Below are positions 35,701 through 44,349 of a DNA stretch of 64,000 nt, piece by piece. The notes beneath the pieces are model-generated. The model searched no databases. It was given only the letters and a program-made list of their open reading frames with translations, and had not been told where the DNA came from. The DNA is taken from NCBI GenBank assembly GCA_902802815.1, contig CADCNQ010000025.1, forward strand, positions 1 to 64,000, in the 5' to 3' direction. The stretch's first letter is position 1. Each line of letters begins with the position of its first letter. The position numbers and the translations under genes are program-made. Source of the DNA: an uncultured Bacteroidales bacterium (lineage in GTDB: Bacteria > Bacteroidota > Bacteroidia > Bacteroidales > Bacteroidaceae).

Positions 35701-36463
35701 CAATGCGCCTCGCCCGAAAGCAGCCATCATCCGCGAAAAAGGCACCAATGGTGAGCGCGAGATGGCTTGGATGCTCTATCTTGCAGGCTTCGATGTGAAG
35801 GATGTGATGATGACCGACCTCGTCACCGGGCGTGAGACGTTGGAGGAGATACAGTTCATCGTATTCTGTGGCGGATTCTCCAATTCCGACGTATTGGGCA
35901 GTGCAAAGGGATGGGCTGGAGCCTTCCTCTACAATCCGAAAGCAAAGGAGGCGCTGGACAAATTCTATGCCCGTAAGGATACATTGTCGCTGGGTGTGTG
36001 CAACGGATGTCAGCTCATGATGGAACTCAATCTCATCGGCTGCAACAATGAGGCTCGCATGCTGCACAACGACTCCCGCAAGTTTGAGAGCAATTTTGTG
36101 GGACTCAGTGTTACTGAGAATAAGAGTGTCCTGCTCGGCAGCTTATCTGGAAGCAAGCTAGGCATCTGGGTGGCACACGGAGAAGGCAAGTTCTCCCTGC
36201 CAGGCAAAGAAAGCGACTATAACGTGGTGCTGAAATACTCCTACGACGGTTATCCTGCCAATCCTAACGGTAGTGACTTCTCCACCGCAGGAATATGCTC
36301 TGCAGACGGCAGACATTTGGCCATGATGCCTCATCTGGAACGTGCTTTCCTGCCCTGGCAGTGCGGCGTGTATCCGACAGAACGCCTGCATCAGGATCAG
36401 GTGACTCCATGGATAGAGGCTTTCGTCAATGCGCGCGAATGGCTGAAGTCACATAAAGACTAA
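32762..36463 (+). CDS. purL: Phosphoribosylformylglycinamidine synthase (single-chain PurL)
   Basis: FGAM synthase performs the fourth step of purine synthesis. The 1233-residue product is the large single-chain form: an N-terminal linker, two AIR-synthetase-type halves (QINSEHCRHKIFGG, KAETHNFPTTVEPFNGASTG, TGKDSLSMTQKY), and a C-terminal glutaminase domain. The glutaminase nucleophile is Cys1080 in GVCNGCQLM, with FCGGFSNSDVLGSAKGWA before it and the His/Glu pair near MPHLERAFLPWQ. Full length, with no frameshift seen. Confidence 0.97.
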   Translation: MITFFKTNDGNIIATESAKQLSREETEKLSWLYGEAEALKEQRLDGYFVGPRREMITPWSTNAVEITQNMALNGIRRIEEYWPVADENADYDPMLQRLYKALDQDIFTVNIEPAPIREITNLEEYNEQEGLALSPEEIEYLHKVEGQLGRPLTDSEVFGFAQINSEHCRHKIFGGTFIIDGEEKESSLFKMIKRTTEENPHHIISAYKDNVAFAEGPIVEQFAPENHATSDWFRVKPIESVISIKAETHNFPTTVEPFNGASTGTGGEIRDRMGGGVGSWPIAGTAVYMTSYPRTKEDREWERLLPVREWLYQTPRQILTKASNGASDFGNKFGQPLICGSVLTFEHQEPNEPLYAYDKVIMLAGGVGYGTKRDCLKGKPQAGNKVVVVGGDNYRIGLGGGSVSSVETGRYSSGIELNAVQRANPEMQKRANNLVRALCEEEVNPVVSIHDHGSAGHVNCLSELVEECGGLIDMSKLPIGDPTLSAKEIIANESQERMGLLIDEKHIDHVRQIAERERAPLYIVGETTGDAHFAFQQADGRRPFDLEVSQMFGHSPKTVMVDKTVEHHYENATYDAKKLNTYLEDVLRLEAVACKDWLTNKVDRSVTGKVARQQCQGDLQLPLSDCGVVALDYQFHKGIATALGHAPQAALADPAKGSVLAVAESLTNILWAPLEEGLDTVSLSANWMWPCRAQEGEDARLYTAVKALSDFCCALEINVPTGKDSLSMTQKYPSGEKVISPGTVIVTSGGQVSDVRKVVSPVMQKDMASGFYHIDFSFDKLRLGGSAFAQSLGKVGDDVPTVRDPEYFRDAFNTVQELIKKGLIMAGHDISAGGLITCLLEMCFANTTNGIAVELDKIKEEDVVKILFAENPGIVIQVADANRTEVKKVLEDAGVGYVYIGKPSDERSVCVRKGSETFTFDIDSMRDVWYESSYLMDTYQSKNGKAKERFENYKKQPLMWQMPKNFTGKYSQYGIQQENNNAPRPKAAIIREKGTNGEREMAWMLYLAGFDVKDVMMTDLVTGRETLEEIQFIVFCGGFSNSDVLGSAKGWAGAFLYNPKAKEALDKFYARKDTLSLGVCNGCQLMMELNLIGCNNEARMLHNDSRKFESNFVGLSVTENKSVLLGSLSGSKLGIWVAHGEGKFSLPGKESDYNVVLKYSYDGYPANPNGSDFSTAGICSADGRHLAMMPHLERAFLPWQCGVYPTERLHQDQVTPWIEAFVNAREWLKSHKD

Positions 36464-36477
36464 ATAAACATTAAGTG

Positions 36478-37002
36478 ATGCTGGAACTTTTCATCACATT
36501 CGTCAAGATAGGATGCTTCACCATCGGTGGAGGGTATGCCATGATTCCTCTCATAGAGGAGCAGGTGGTGAACCGCAAGAAGTGGGTAACTCAGGAGGAA
36601 CTAACAGACCTGATTGCAGTTGCACAGTCGTGCCCGGGAATCTTTGCCGTGAATCTGAGCATCTTCATTGGATATAAACTATACCGCACACGCGGTGCTT
36701 TGGCATGTACACTGGGTACAGCCCTACCCTCGTTCGTAATTATTCTGCTCATAGCACTATTCTTCCAACGTTTCCGTGAGTACGCAATAGTGAACAGCAT
36801 ATTCCGAGGCATCCGTCCCGCAGTAGTAGCTCTTATTGCAGCACCAGTATTCCGTATGGCCAGAGCAGCTCAAATCACACTCTCCACAATGTGGATTCCC
36901 GCTGTTTGCGCCTTGTCCATATGGCTTCTGGGGGTATCTCCTGTATATGTCATACTGTTCGCAGCAATCGGCGGTTATACCTATGGTCAACTTCTAAAAT
37001 AG
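36478..37002 (+). CDS. Chromate transporter family protein, first half
   Basis: A 174-residue membrane protein starts at ATG 36478 (a GTG at 36475 is also in frame). It has the family motif FVKIGCFTIGGGYAMIPLIE at its start, then LTDLIAVAQSCPGIFAVNLS and a PSFVIILLIALFF helix. Short ChrA proteins carry one half of the classic transporter and usually come in adjacent pairs, as here. Real substrates are often unknown; chromate transport is only the family name. Confidence 0.92.
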   Translation: MLELFITFVKIGCFTIGGGYAMIPLIEEQVVNRKKWVTQEELTDLIAVAQSCPGIFAVNLSIFIGYKLYRTRGALACTLGTALPSFVIILLIALFFQRFREYAIVNSIFRGIRPAVVALIAAPVFRMARAAQITLSTMWIPAVCALSIWLLGVSPVYVILFAAIGGYTYGQLLK

Positions 37003-37011
37003 CAATCCATC

Positions 37012-37584
37012 ATGCTACTGATACAGTTATTCATAGTATTTTTGATAATCGGCCTCTTTGGCTTTGGAGGTGGATATGCCATGGTCTCTATGATACAGGG
37101 AGAAGTGGTTACTTCTAACCACTGGCTGACAACAGGTCAGTTCACTGATATCGTGGCCATCTCGCAAATGACACCCGGCCCTTTAGGTATTAACACTGCC
37201 ACCTACGTAGGATATAGTAGCATGGTGGAAGCTGGATACCCTGCATGGATGGGTATCATCGGAAGTTTCACAGCCACTTTCGCTGTGGTCCTGCCGTCGT
37301 TCATTCTCATGCTTATCATCTCCAAATTCCTACTGCAGTATAAGGATCACCCAATCGTGGAAAGCCTTTTCATTGGTATCCGTCCTGCAGTGGTGGGCTT
37401 GCTTATCGCGGCATCACTGTTGCTGATGACCCGTGAGAATTTCTCTTCACCCGGTGAGGACGCATGGAAATTCTTCGTTTCCGTCCTCCTCTTCCTGTTT
37501 GCATTCATCGGACAGCGCGTCTATCACATCAATCCAATACGACTTATCGCCCTATGTGCTATCGGGGGCGCCATATTATTATGA
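37012..37584 (+). CDS. Chromate transporter family protein, second half
   Basis: The 190-residue partner of the preceding gene repeats the motif FLIIGLFGFGGGYAMVSMIQ, followed by FTDIVAISQMTPGPLGINTATYVGY and about five membrane helices. It follows its partner by nine bases and overlaps nusB by four (ATGA). The two products probably form a heterodimer. This stretch, like nusB, is more AT-rich than the flanking purL and rnf genes. Confidence 0.92.
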   Translation: MLLIQLFIVFLIIGLFGFGGGYAMVSMIQGEVVTSNHWLTTGQFTDIVAISQMTPGPLGINTATYVGYSSMVEAGYPAWMGIIGSFTATFAVVLPSFILMLIISKFLLQYKDHPIVESLFIGIRPAVVGLLIAASLLLMTRENFSSPGEDAWKFFVSVLLFLFAFIGQRVYHINPIRLIALCAIGGAILL

Positions 37585-38498
37585 TAAATAGAGAACTTAT
37601 ACGACAGAAGGTGGTGCAACTTATATATGCCCACTATACTAACGAGAACCGTTCATCCGACACACTTGAGAAGGATTTGATCGCATCGTTGGACAAAGCC
37701 TACGACTTGTATCTCTCATTAATGTGTTTACTACTCGAGATGGGGCGCATCGTCGGACGTAATTATGATGCAGCCTTGACCCGCTCAAAACGCTTAGGCA
37801 TTAAAGCACCCTCTACCAGACTCGTGAGTAACAAATTCATGAAGCAACTGGAAGATAATCTCGCACTGAAAGCATATAAGGAACATCAATGTATCGACTG
37901 GTCGGGAGAAGAAGAATTGGTACGCAATCTATTGAATGAGGGACTTGCGTTGGATGTTGTGGAGGACTATCTGAATGACAACACACCGACGGAATATGAA
38001 AAAGATCGTGAGTTGTGGAGAAATATCTACAAGAATATTATTGTCGACAATGAACAGTTGGATGAATTCCTTGAAGATGAAAATATCTATTGGAATGATG
38101 ACAAAAATGTAATCGACACATTCGTACTGAAAACAATCAACCGCTTCAAAGAGGACACTACACCAGACATGCCTCTTTTACCCCAATATCGAGACGAGAG
38201 CGACAAAGATTTTGCTTTGCAACTTATGAAAGGCTGCCTGCAACACGAAACCGAGCTTTTGGAACTTATTGAAATGAGCACTCGTGGATGGAAAATGGAG
38301 CGCATTGCACTTATGGACAGAGTCATACTGCAGGTTGCGCTCTGCGAAATACAGTCTTTCTCCTCTATTCCCCTTTCCGTATCAATCAATGAATACGTTG
38401 AGATTGCCAAACATTATTCTGCACCCGGTTCATCACGATATATCAACGCAACACTGGATGCTATTTCCAAGAAATTAACACTAAACAAAAAAATATGA
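37581..38498 (+). CDS. nusB: Transcription antitermination factor NusB
   Basis: NusB binds boxA RNA in rRNA antitermination. The ATG at 37581 (MINRELIRQKVVQLIYAHY) gives a 305-residue protein, the extended form usual in Bacteroidetes, in which a long N-terminal helical region precedes the NusB domain. The C-terminal part has RIALMDRVILQVALCEIQ and ISINEYVEIAKHYSAPGS. It overlaps the transporter gene upstream and yajC downstream by four bases each. Confidence 0.94.
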   Translation: MINRELIRQKVVQLIYAHYTNENRSSDTLEKDLIASLDKAYDLYLSLMCLLLEMGRIVGRNYDAALTRSKRLGIKAPSTRLVSNKFMKQLEDNLALKAYKEHQCIDWSGEEELVRNLLNEGLALDVVEDYLNDNTPTEYEKDRELWRNIYKNIIVDNEQLDEFLEDENIYWNDDKNVIDTFVLKTINRFKEDTTPDMPLLPQYRDESDKDFALQLMKGCLQHETELLELIEMSTRGWKMERIALMDRVILQVALCEIQSFSSIPLSVSINEYVEIAKHYSAPGSSRYINATLDAISKKLTLNKKI

Positions 38499-38797
38499 CA
38501 CTTCTACAAGCAGCTGGGCAGCAGAGCAGCATGCCCATGATTTTGATGATGGTGGCTATTTTTGCCATCATGTGGTTTTTCATGATTCGTCCACAACAGA
38601 AAAAACAGAAAGAGATTCAGAACTGGCGCAACAGCATCACTGTCGGAACCCAGATTGTGACTGCTGGCGGCATATATGGTGTCGTTCGCGGCATCAATGA
38701 AGCCGACAACACGCTTGACGTGGAGATTGCCAACGGCGTGCGTATCCGCGTAGATCGCAACTCTGTATATGCCCAAGCACAGTCTCAGAACAAATGA
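38495..38797 (+). CDS. yajC: Preprotein translocase subunit YajC
   Basis: YajC is a small accessory of the SecDF complex. The 100-residue product has one membrane helix (MILMMVAIFAIMWFFMI) followed directly by RPQQKKQKEIQNWRNSI and the VTAGGIYGVV turn, as in the family. The ATGA overlap with nusB indicates coupling. Confidence 0.95.
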   Translation: MTLLQAAGQQSSMPMILMMVAIFAIMWFFMIRPQQKKQKEIQNWRNSITVGTQIVTAGGIYGVVRGINEADNTLDVEIANGVRIRVDRNSVYAQAQSQNK

Positions 38798-39800
38798 ATT
38801 ATGGCAGCACATAAAGGCGGTGTTCTCCACCGACTTTATGCGCGATGTCTTCATCTTTGTAGGTGCACTTGTCATTGCCACAGGTTTCTGGTTTCTACAG
38901 CGCCTCAACGACACCTTTGAGATGGAGTTCAATGTGCCTATATCCCTTGTAGGCATACCTCGGGGTGTTACCCTGACTACACCACTTCCCGAATCCGTTC
39001 ATGTGACGCTACGTGATCGTGGTACGCAACTCATCAACTACATGCGCCACCACATGCAACCCATAACACTTGAATTTTCGCTGTATGACAACGGAGGAGC
39101 CACTGGATGCGGTTATGTGCCCATCAGCGATGTGCAACATGCCCTGAACACCCAGATTCTTACCTCTACTGTCATACAACGTATCACACCTGATACATTG
39201 GAATTCTATTACAATCGTGGCTTGCACCGTCGCCTGCCGGTTCGACTCATGGGATCAGTTGAAACTACAGAGTCTTATTATCTCCATGGTGTTACGTTCT
39301 CACCTGACAGCGTGGTTGTTTATGCACCGGCACTGGTGCTTGACACTATGACATATGCCTTCACCGATGAAATTCATGTTAGCGGTATAGAGAACGACTT
39401 TGTTGAGAGTATACACCTGCGTCCTATGCGTGGTGTTAAATACGATCCCGAAAAAATCCACATGACAGCCCATGTGGACTATTACACAGAGAAGACTATC
39501 ACCATTCCGATTGTCGGTGTGAACTTCCCCGCCGATAAAGTCTTACGCACATTCCCATCTCAAGTGGATGTAACATTCCGCATCGGGGCAATGGACTACA
39601 ACAAGGTCACAGAAAAGGACTTCGTCCTAACTGTCTCCTACGAAGATCTTATCAATCACACCGGAGTGCGATACCCTCTTGAATTGAAATCACTTCCGGA
39701 AGGCGTTGCCTCTCCGAGACTGTCACCGTCAGAGTTTGAGTATCTCATTGAGCAAACACAGGAAGACACTCCTTTGGAGGCACAGGACGGAACGGAATAA
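38769..39800 (+). CDS. ybbR: YbbR-like domain protein (CdaR-like)
   Basis: The 343-residue product has a short cytoplasmic start, one membrane helix (VFIFVGALVIATGFWFL) and an extracytoplasmic beta region containing YbbR-type domains (VPISLVGIPRGVTLTTPLP near the start, TIPIVGVNFPADKVLRTF later). In Firmicutes such proteins regulate the c-di-AMP cyclase; the role here is unproven. The start at 38769 overlaps yajC by 29 bp; the next in-frame Met would fall at the edge of the membrane helix, so the upstream start is preferred. Confidence 0.88.
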   Translation: MPKHSLRTNELWQHIKAVFSTDFMRDVFIFVGALVIATGFWFLQRLNDTFEMEFNVPISLVGIPRGVTLTTPLPESVHVTLRDRGTQLINYMRHHMQPITLEFSLYDNGGATGCGYVPISDVQHALNTQILTSTVIQRITPDTLEFYYNRGLHRRLPVRLMGSVETTESYYLHGVTFSPDSVVVYAPALVLDTMTYAFTDEIHVSGIENDFVESIHLRPMRGVKYDPEKIHMTAHVDYYTEKTITIPIVGVNFPADKVLRTFPSQVDVTFRIGAMDYNKVTEKDFVLTVSYEDLINHTGVRYPLELKSLPEGVASPRLSPSEFEYLIEQTQEDTPLEAQDGTE

Positions 39801-39814
39801 AATCCCCCTTTTCT

Positions 39815-40273
39815 TTGGAAAAGAATGAAGCACGCATAGATAAATGGCTTTGGGCCGCGCGTATTTTCAAGACGCGTACCATCGCAGCAGCAGCCTGCAA
39901 GAAAGGACAAGTGACAATGAAGGGTGCTACACTCAAGCCTTCTCGCATGATTCATGTAGGAGATATCATTGATGTGCGTAAACCTCCTGTCACATGGTCG
40001 TTTCGCGTACGTCAGACAATAGAACGGCGTGTCGGTGCAAAACTCGTACCGGAAGTATTGGAGAATGTCACACCGCCCGAGCAGTACGAACTGCTGGAAA
40101 TAAGCCGTATCAGCGGTTTTGTCGGTCGCGCGAAGGGAACTGGGCGTCCCACGAAAAAAGATCGTCGCTCCCTTGAGACATTCACAGAAGACATACCTGA
40201 ATTTTTCGGAGACTTCGCCTGGGAAGATGACGACGATGAAGACGAGTATGAAGAGGAAGGCACAGAAGATTAA
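39815..40273 (+). CDS. hslR: S4-domain RNA-binding protein (Hsp15-like)
   Basis: The 152-residue product has an N-terminal S4 domain (ARIDKWLWAARIFKTRTIAA ... CKKGQVTMKG ... VGDIIDVRK), the Hsp15 family that binds stalled 50S subunits with nascent chains. It ends in a very acidic tail rich in Asp and Glu. The only workable start is TTG at 39815; the ATG nearby at 39825 is out of frame, and family members begin within a few residues of this point. It ends 19 bp from the convergent coaE. Confidence 0.88.
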   Translation: MEKNEARIDKWLWAARIFKTRTIAAAACKKGQVTMKGATLKPSRMIHVGDIIDVRKPPVTWSFRVRQTIERRVGAKLVPEVLENVTPPEQYELLEISRISGFVGRAKGTGRPTKKDRRSLETFTEDIPEFFGDFAWEDDDDEDEYEEEGTED

Positions 40274-40292
40274 GGCCTGAGCATACCCAAGA

Positions 40293-40808
40293 CTACGGAT
40301 TGTCAATGATGCGGTCGGGATTAGAACAAGGCTTCTGGCGACTGATGCGCTGAAGAACCTGTTCGCGAGTGCAACCGTCGCGCTCCATAACCCTGCGGAT
40401 GCGCGTCTCAAGGGGAGCACGCACCTCCCAGAGCTCGTCGACACAGTCCCTCATGCCGGCCTCCACCAGTATGGCGGACTCCATCACCACCTCATCGGCA
40501 TTCTGACGCCCGCACCACGCCTCGAAATCGCGCCTCACAGCAGGATGAACAACGGCATTCAAGGCCCTGAGATGCTCCTCGTCCGAGAAGAGCCACGCGG
40601 CAAGCCAAGGACGGTTGAGACGGCCGTCGGGCAGATAAGCCTCATCACCGGCAAGGGCGATGACGGCAGCCTTCAGGTCGGCATCCTGCTCCTGCAGACG
40701 CCTGGCCTCGCGGTCGCAGTCGTAGACGGGCACTCCCCTCGCCTCCATCTGACGGCAGACAAAACTCTTGCCGCTGCCGATGCCTCCTGTGATGCCGATA
40801 CGCTTCAT
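40293..40808 (-). CDS. coaE: Dephospho-CoA kinase, short C-terminus
   Basis: CoaE phosphorylates dephospho-CoA, the last step of coenzyme A synthesis. The ATG at 40808 overlaps the pth stop (ATGA) and gives [20 protein letters not shown] with the P-loop at residues 8-15. Also present are [11 protein letters not shown] and [12 protein letters not shown]. The 171-residue product is shorter than the 195-205 usual for the family: it stops at NPDRIIDNP, where other CoaE proteins continue for about 20 residues. The active site is complete, so it is probably functional. Confidence 0.9.
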   Translation of the reverse strand: MKRIGITGGIGSGKSFVCRQMEARGVPVYDCDREARRLQEQDADLKAAVIALAGDEAYLPDGRLNRPWLAAWLFSDEEHLRALNAVVHPAVRRDFEAWCGRQNADEVVMESAILVEAGMRDCVDELWEVRAPLETRIRRVMERDGCTREQVLQRISRQKPCSNPDRIIDNP

Positions 40809-41368
40809 TTGTTGTTGTAGTTGCACATGGCAAACGACATGCCCGAGAGGCAGAACGCCTTGATGGCCTCCACAGCCACCAGAGCGCGCTCGTCGCACAG
40901 CTTGCTGTCCTCGGGAGAGAAACGGCTGAGGACAAAGTCCACCTGCGCACCGCGCGGGAAATCGTTGCCGATGCCGAAACGCAGACGGTTGTAGGCCTCA
41001 GTGCCCAGAACGGATGCAATGTGCTTGAGTCCGTTGTGACCCGCACTGGAACCGCTCTGCTTCATACGTATTGCACCCACGGGCAGCGAGAGGTCGTCCA
41101 CCACCACGAGCATATTCTCCAGGGGTATCTTCTCCTCGTTGAGCCAGTAGCGCACGGCATTGCCGGAGAGGTTCATGAAGGTGGAGGGCTTCAGGAGCAC
41201 CACCTCCGCATTCTTCACACGACCGCGCCCCACAAAACCGTAGCGCTTGTCGGCAAAAGCAATGTTGGACACCTTAGCGAAGGCGTCCAACACTCTAAAT
41301 CCTATGTTGTGGCGAGTTCCGTCGTATTCGTCTCCGACGTTACCCAACCCTACAATCAAATACTTCAT
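40805..41368 (-). CDS. pth: Peptidyl-tRNA hydrolase
   Basis: Pth frees tRNA from prematurely released peptidyl-tRNA. The 187-residue product has [19 protein letters not shown] with catalytic His20, [13 protein letters not shown], and [20 protein letters not shown] with the active-site Asp. AGHNGLKHI follows. It is located two bases after rplY and overlaps coaE, a translation-linked operon. Confidence 0.96.
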   Translation of the reverse strand: MKYLIVGLGNVGDEYDGTRHNIGFRVLDAFAKVSNIAFADKRYGFVGRGRVKNAEVVLLKPSTFMNLSGNAVRYWLNEEKIPLENMLVVVDDLSLPVGAIRMKQSGSSAGHNGLKHIASVLGTEAYNRLRFGIGNDFPRGAQVDFVLSRFSPEDSKLCDERALVAVEAIKAFCLSGMSFAMCNYNNK

Positions 41369-41370
41369 TA

Positions 41371-41967
41371 TTATGCTTCAGCAGCGGCAGCAGCGCTCTT
41401 GGCATTACGTGTCATCTTAACCTGACATACCACAACGCTGGAACTGGTAATGATTTCGAGACCATCGAAACTCAACTCGCCAACCTTGATAGTCTTACCC
41501 AGTCCGAGAGATGTAACATCAATGTCCAACTTCTCAGGAATTGCGGTATAAGGAGCCTTCACCTTCAGGCTACGCACATTGGCAGCCAACTTACCACCGG
41601 CACGCACACCTTCTGCCAAGCCGTTAAGTTTAATAGGCACAGCCATCACGATGGGCTTTTTCTCTGTCACTTCATAAAAATCGATATGAAGCAGCTGGTC
41701 GCTTACCGGATGGAACTGCAATTCTCTCATCACGGCCTTGCACTCCTTGCCGTCGATGTTGAGATTAACACAGAAGATATCGGGGCTGTATACCAGATTG
41801 CGCACCTCGTCGGCTGTCACGCTGAAGCTCTGAGCCACGGGATTGCCGTCCTTGTCCTTCTTCTCACCATAGAGATTACAGGGAATCAAGCCCTGCTTGC
41901 GGAGCTGTGCGGTAGCCTTCTTACCAGTCTCGGTACGCATGGTACCCTTTACGTCGATTGTTTTCAT
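41371..41967 (-). CDS. rplY: 50S ribosomal protein L25 (Ctc form)
   Basis: L25 binds 5S rRNA. The ATG at 41967 gives the standard start [20 protein letters not shown]; an upstream ATG at 42033 lies beside the promoter. The 198-residue product is the long Ctc/TL5 type, with an N-terminal 5S-binding domain ([11 protein letters not shown]) and a C-terminal beta domain, and an alanine-rich end. It is the first gene of rplY-pth-coaE. Confidence 0.95.
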   Translation of the reverse strand: MKTIDVKGTMRTETGKKATAQLRKQGLIPCNLYGEKKDKDGNPVAQSFSVTADEVRNLVYSPDIFCVNLNIDGKECKAVMRELQFHPVSDQLLHIDFYEVTEKKPIVMAVPIKLNGLAEGVRAGGKLAANVRSLKVKAPYTAIPEKLDIDVTSLGLGKTIKVGELSFDGLEIITSSSVVVCQVKMTRNAKSAAAAAEA

Positions 41968-42030
41968 TTTTTCTTGTTTTTGTGTTACTTTGTTTATACT
42001 ATCATCACACTGTTTTGTGAAATTCGCGTG

Positions 42031-42038
42031 CAAAGGTA
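42031..42038 (-). promoter_or_regulatory. -7 element of the rplY-pth-coaE operon
   Basis: TACCTTTG on the minus strand is a perfect -7 match, 64 bases before the rplY start. A strand of 7-bp repeats (42047-42081) lies where the -33 element would be. Confidence 0.7.
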
Positions 42039-42046
42039 CGGAAAAT

Positions 42047-42081
42047 AGTTTAAAGTTTAAAGTTTAAAGTTTAAAGTTTTT
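42047..42081. repeat. 7-bp tandem repeat AGTTTAA
   Basis: Four perfect copies of AGTTTAA plus a diverged fifth run directly upstream of the rplY -7 element, spanning the -10 to -45 region. Slippage here could change promoter spacing. A similar but shorter AAACTTTAAACT run follows the C69 gene's upstream neighbour at about 18200-18221. Confidence 0.7.
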
Positions 42082-42105
42082 GCGTTAAAGGGGCATTTTT
42101 GTGTC

Positions 42106-42768
42106 TCACGCACACATTTCGCGGGCGATGAGTTGCATGATATCCTCTTTATTTACGTCCAGCCACCTCGACTGGAGTCCCTCGCGGGCCGCAGCGTCGA
42201 CATTCACGCGGGCATCGTCCACGAAGAGACATTCCCCGGCCTCCGCTCCTATCCCGCGCACCACCTGACGATAGATTTCCGGATCGGGCTTGGCGAGATG
42301 CATCTCCTGAGAGAGGAACACGCGGTCGAAGAGCTCGTCCACACTGAACCCTTCCTGCGCGAAGTCGTGGGCGAGCAGATGCTGCCAGTGCAGGTCGTTG
42401 GTGTTGGAGAGCATATATGTCCTGTAGCCCTTCTCGCGGAGCGAACGCACCATGAGGAGACGCTCGCGGGGAATGGTGCGGATGCAGCGGTTCCACGCAT
42501 CGATGAGCTGGGCGGGCGTGGTACCCTCGTTGCACTGGGGCAGTATTGTGTCGATGAGCTGCTCCGTGGATATGTCGCCCATCTGATAGTCGGAAAGCAA
42601 TTTTCCCATACTCAAGCCCTCGCATACAGGAGTAGCGCCTTCCCCGTCGTCCTTGGCAAGAAAAGCTCGAGAATCAAGTCCCACAGAGGCAAAACCGTCG
42701 AGCATGCCCTGCACGTTGAGGTCGAGCAGCACACCGCCGAGGTCGAAGATGATATTGCGGGGAAGCAT
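42106..42768 (-). CDS. HAD family hydrolase
   Basis: The 220-residue protein is a haloacid dehalogenase-type phosphatase. It has motif I as IIFDLGGVLLDLN (nucleophile DLGG region), a helical cap domain, motif II in TYMLSNTNDLHW, and motifs III/IV as KPDPEIYRQVV and CLFVDDARVNVDAA. Subfamily IA. The substrate is not predictable. It ends the DUF975-pepT-DUF5606-HAD operon with a four-base gap from DUF5606. Confidence 0.92.
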   Translation of the reverse strand: MLPRNIIFDLGGVLLDLNVQGMLDGFASVGLDSRAFLAKDDGEGATPVCEGLSMGKLLSDYQMGDISTEQLIDTILPQCNEGTTPAQLIDAWNRCIRTIPRERLLMVRSLREKGYRTYMLSNTNDLHWQHLLAHDFAQEGFSVDELFDRVFLSQEMHLAKPDPEIYRQVVRGIGAEAGECLFVDDARVNVDAAAREGLQSRWLDVNKEDIMQLIAREMCA

Positions 42769-42772
42769 GCGC

Positions 42773-43213
42773 TTATGCCTTGCGGCTGTCGATGTTGTCG
42801 CCCTCGGTCTCCTGCATTGCCTCGTCGAAGTCGGTGATGCCGTTCTCCACGAGGATGTTGTACCACTGCACGAGTTTCTTCATGTCGGAGGGGAACACGC
42901 GGTCGCGGTCGAAATTGGGCAGCACCTCGGCCACGAAGTCGGCCAGCTGCTCTTTGGATGCCGTCTTGGGGTCAAGGGATGCCTTCTTGCCACCCTCCTT
43001 GGCGAGGATGTTTTTGAGCACCTGGCGCAGGGGCACCTCCTCGGAGTCGGTATACATGGCAATATCGGCCAGCGATATCACGCGGTCGGTGCCGAAAGCG
43101 GGCATACGTTTCTTTGTCTTGTCGAGCGTCTCCACAATGAGACTGCGGTTGCCGCGGCTCACGAGGCGGTAGAGGCCCGGTTTGCCGGCAATGGCGAGAA
43201 TTGTTTCTAACAT
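42773..43213 (-). CDS. DUF5606 family protein
   Basis: The 146-residue product starts [19 protein letters not shown] and contains [16 protein letters not shown], the hallmark of Bacteroidetes DUF5606. The first half looks like a small barrel-like RNA- or protein-binding domain, while the second half is helical. Function is unknown. It overlaps pepT by seven bases. Confidence 0.92.
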   Translation of the reverse strand: MLETILAIAGKPGLYRLVSRGNRSLIVETLDKTKKRMPAFGTDRVISLADIAMYTDSEEVPLRQVLKNILAKEGGKKASLDPKTASKEQLADFVAEVLPNFDRDRVFPSDMKKLVQWYNILVENGITDFDEAMQETEGDNIDSRKA

Positions 43214-44334
43214 ATCTTTGCGTTTTTGATTATTTCTATTATCACATCACGTGCCTGCTCCATACTCTTGAGGGGAACATATTCCTCGCGCGAATGGAAA
43301 TTGATGCCGCCAGCGAAGATGTTGGGACAAGGCAGGCCGCGGAAAGAGAGCTGGGCTCCGTCGGTGCCGCCACGTATGGGCTTCACCTCACAATGTCCGC
43401 ACACGGTCTCGATGGCCTTGCGGGCGAGCTCCGTGATGTGCGGTTTGCCCTGCAGCTGTGAGAGCATGTTATAATATGTGTCGGAGAGCTCCACAAGCAC
43501 CGTACCGGCTCCGTACTCCTCGTTGAAGCGCTCTGCCATGTCGAGCAGCACACGCTTGCGCATCTCGAACATCTGGCGGTTGTGGTCGCGTATGATATAG
43601 GAGAGGCGGGCCTCCTCCACAGTGCCGCTGAGCGAAGTGAGATGGTAGAAGCCCTCGTAGCCGGAGGTCTTCTGGGGCACCTCGTTCTGAGGCATCGTCT
43701 GCGCGAATTCCGAGGCGATGAGCACAGCGTTGCGCATCTTGTCCTTGGCGTAGCCGGGATGCACGTTGAAACCCTTCACGGATATCTTTGCCGAGGCGGC
43801 GTTGAAGTTATCGTACTCCAGTTCGCCGGCCTGTCCTCCGTCCATTGTATATGCCCAGTCGCAGCCGAACTTCTCCACATCGAAGAGATGAGCACCCTGC
43901 CCTATCTCCTCGTCGGGATTGAAGGCGATGCGCACCTTTCCGTGCTTCACCTCAGGATGCTGCAAGAGATATTCCATCGCACTCACTATCTCGGCAATAC
44001 CGGCCTTGTCGTCGGCTCCGAGCAGCGTAGTGCCGTCGGTTCTTACGATGCCGTCCTCCACAAGGGGCTTCACATCGCGTCCCGAACAGTCGGGCGAGGT
44101 GTCGAGATGGGCAATGAAACCCACGACGGGGCGCTCCTCATCACAGTTGGCGGGAAGCGTGGCGTAGAGGTAAGAGTGCTCGTCCAGTTCTATATCCTGA
44201 AGACCGAGAGCCGTGAGCTCATCGCGCAGCATCTCAGCCAGCACGCGCTGTCCGGGCGTGGAGGGACACACGGCGGCATTTGCCTCCGAGCTCTGCGTGT
44301 CCACAGCGACGTATCTCAAAAATCTCTGCAACAT
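43207..44334 (-). CDS. pepT: Peptidase T (tripeptide aminopeptidase), with internal shortening
   Basis: PepT is a dizinc M20 peptidase that removes N-terminal residues from tripeptides. The 375-residue product has [13 protein letters not shown] and [15 protein letters not shown] with metal ligands, [12 protein letters not shown] with the catalytic Glu, and [18 protein letters not shown]. Family members are usually about 405-410 residues. The loss is a stretch of about 35 residues between [11 protein letters not shown] and [10 protein letters not shown], just before a metal-binding motif; catalytic residues are retained. Confidence 0.92.
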   Translation of the reverse strand: MLQRFLRYVAVDTQSSEANAAVCPSTPGQRVLAEMLRDELTALGLQDIELDEHSYLYATLPANCDEERPVVGFIAHLDTSPDCSGRDVKPLVEDGIVRTDGTTLLGADDKAGIAEIVSAMEYLLQHPEVKHGKVRIAFNPDEEIGQGAHLFDVEKFGCDWAYTMDGGQAGELEYDNFNAASAKISVKGFNVHPGYAKDKMRNAVLIASEFAQTMPQNEVPQKTSGYEGFYHLTSLSGTVEEARLSYIIRDHNRQMFEMRKRVLLDMAERFNEEYGAGTVLVELSDTYYNMLSQLQGKPHITELARKAIETVCGHCEVKPIRGGTDGAQLSFRGLPCPNIFAGGINFHSREEYVPLKSMEQARDVIIEIIKNAKIC

Positions 44335-44349
44335 GGCGTTTAAGCTGTC

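Noticed and set aside
36475..37584. Two short chromate-transporter genes as one gene broken by a stop
   Set aside because: Each half has its own start, own motif copy and normal single-domain length; adjacent half-size pairs are normal for this family.
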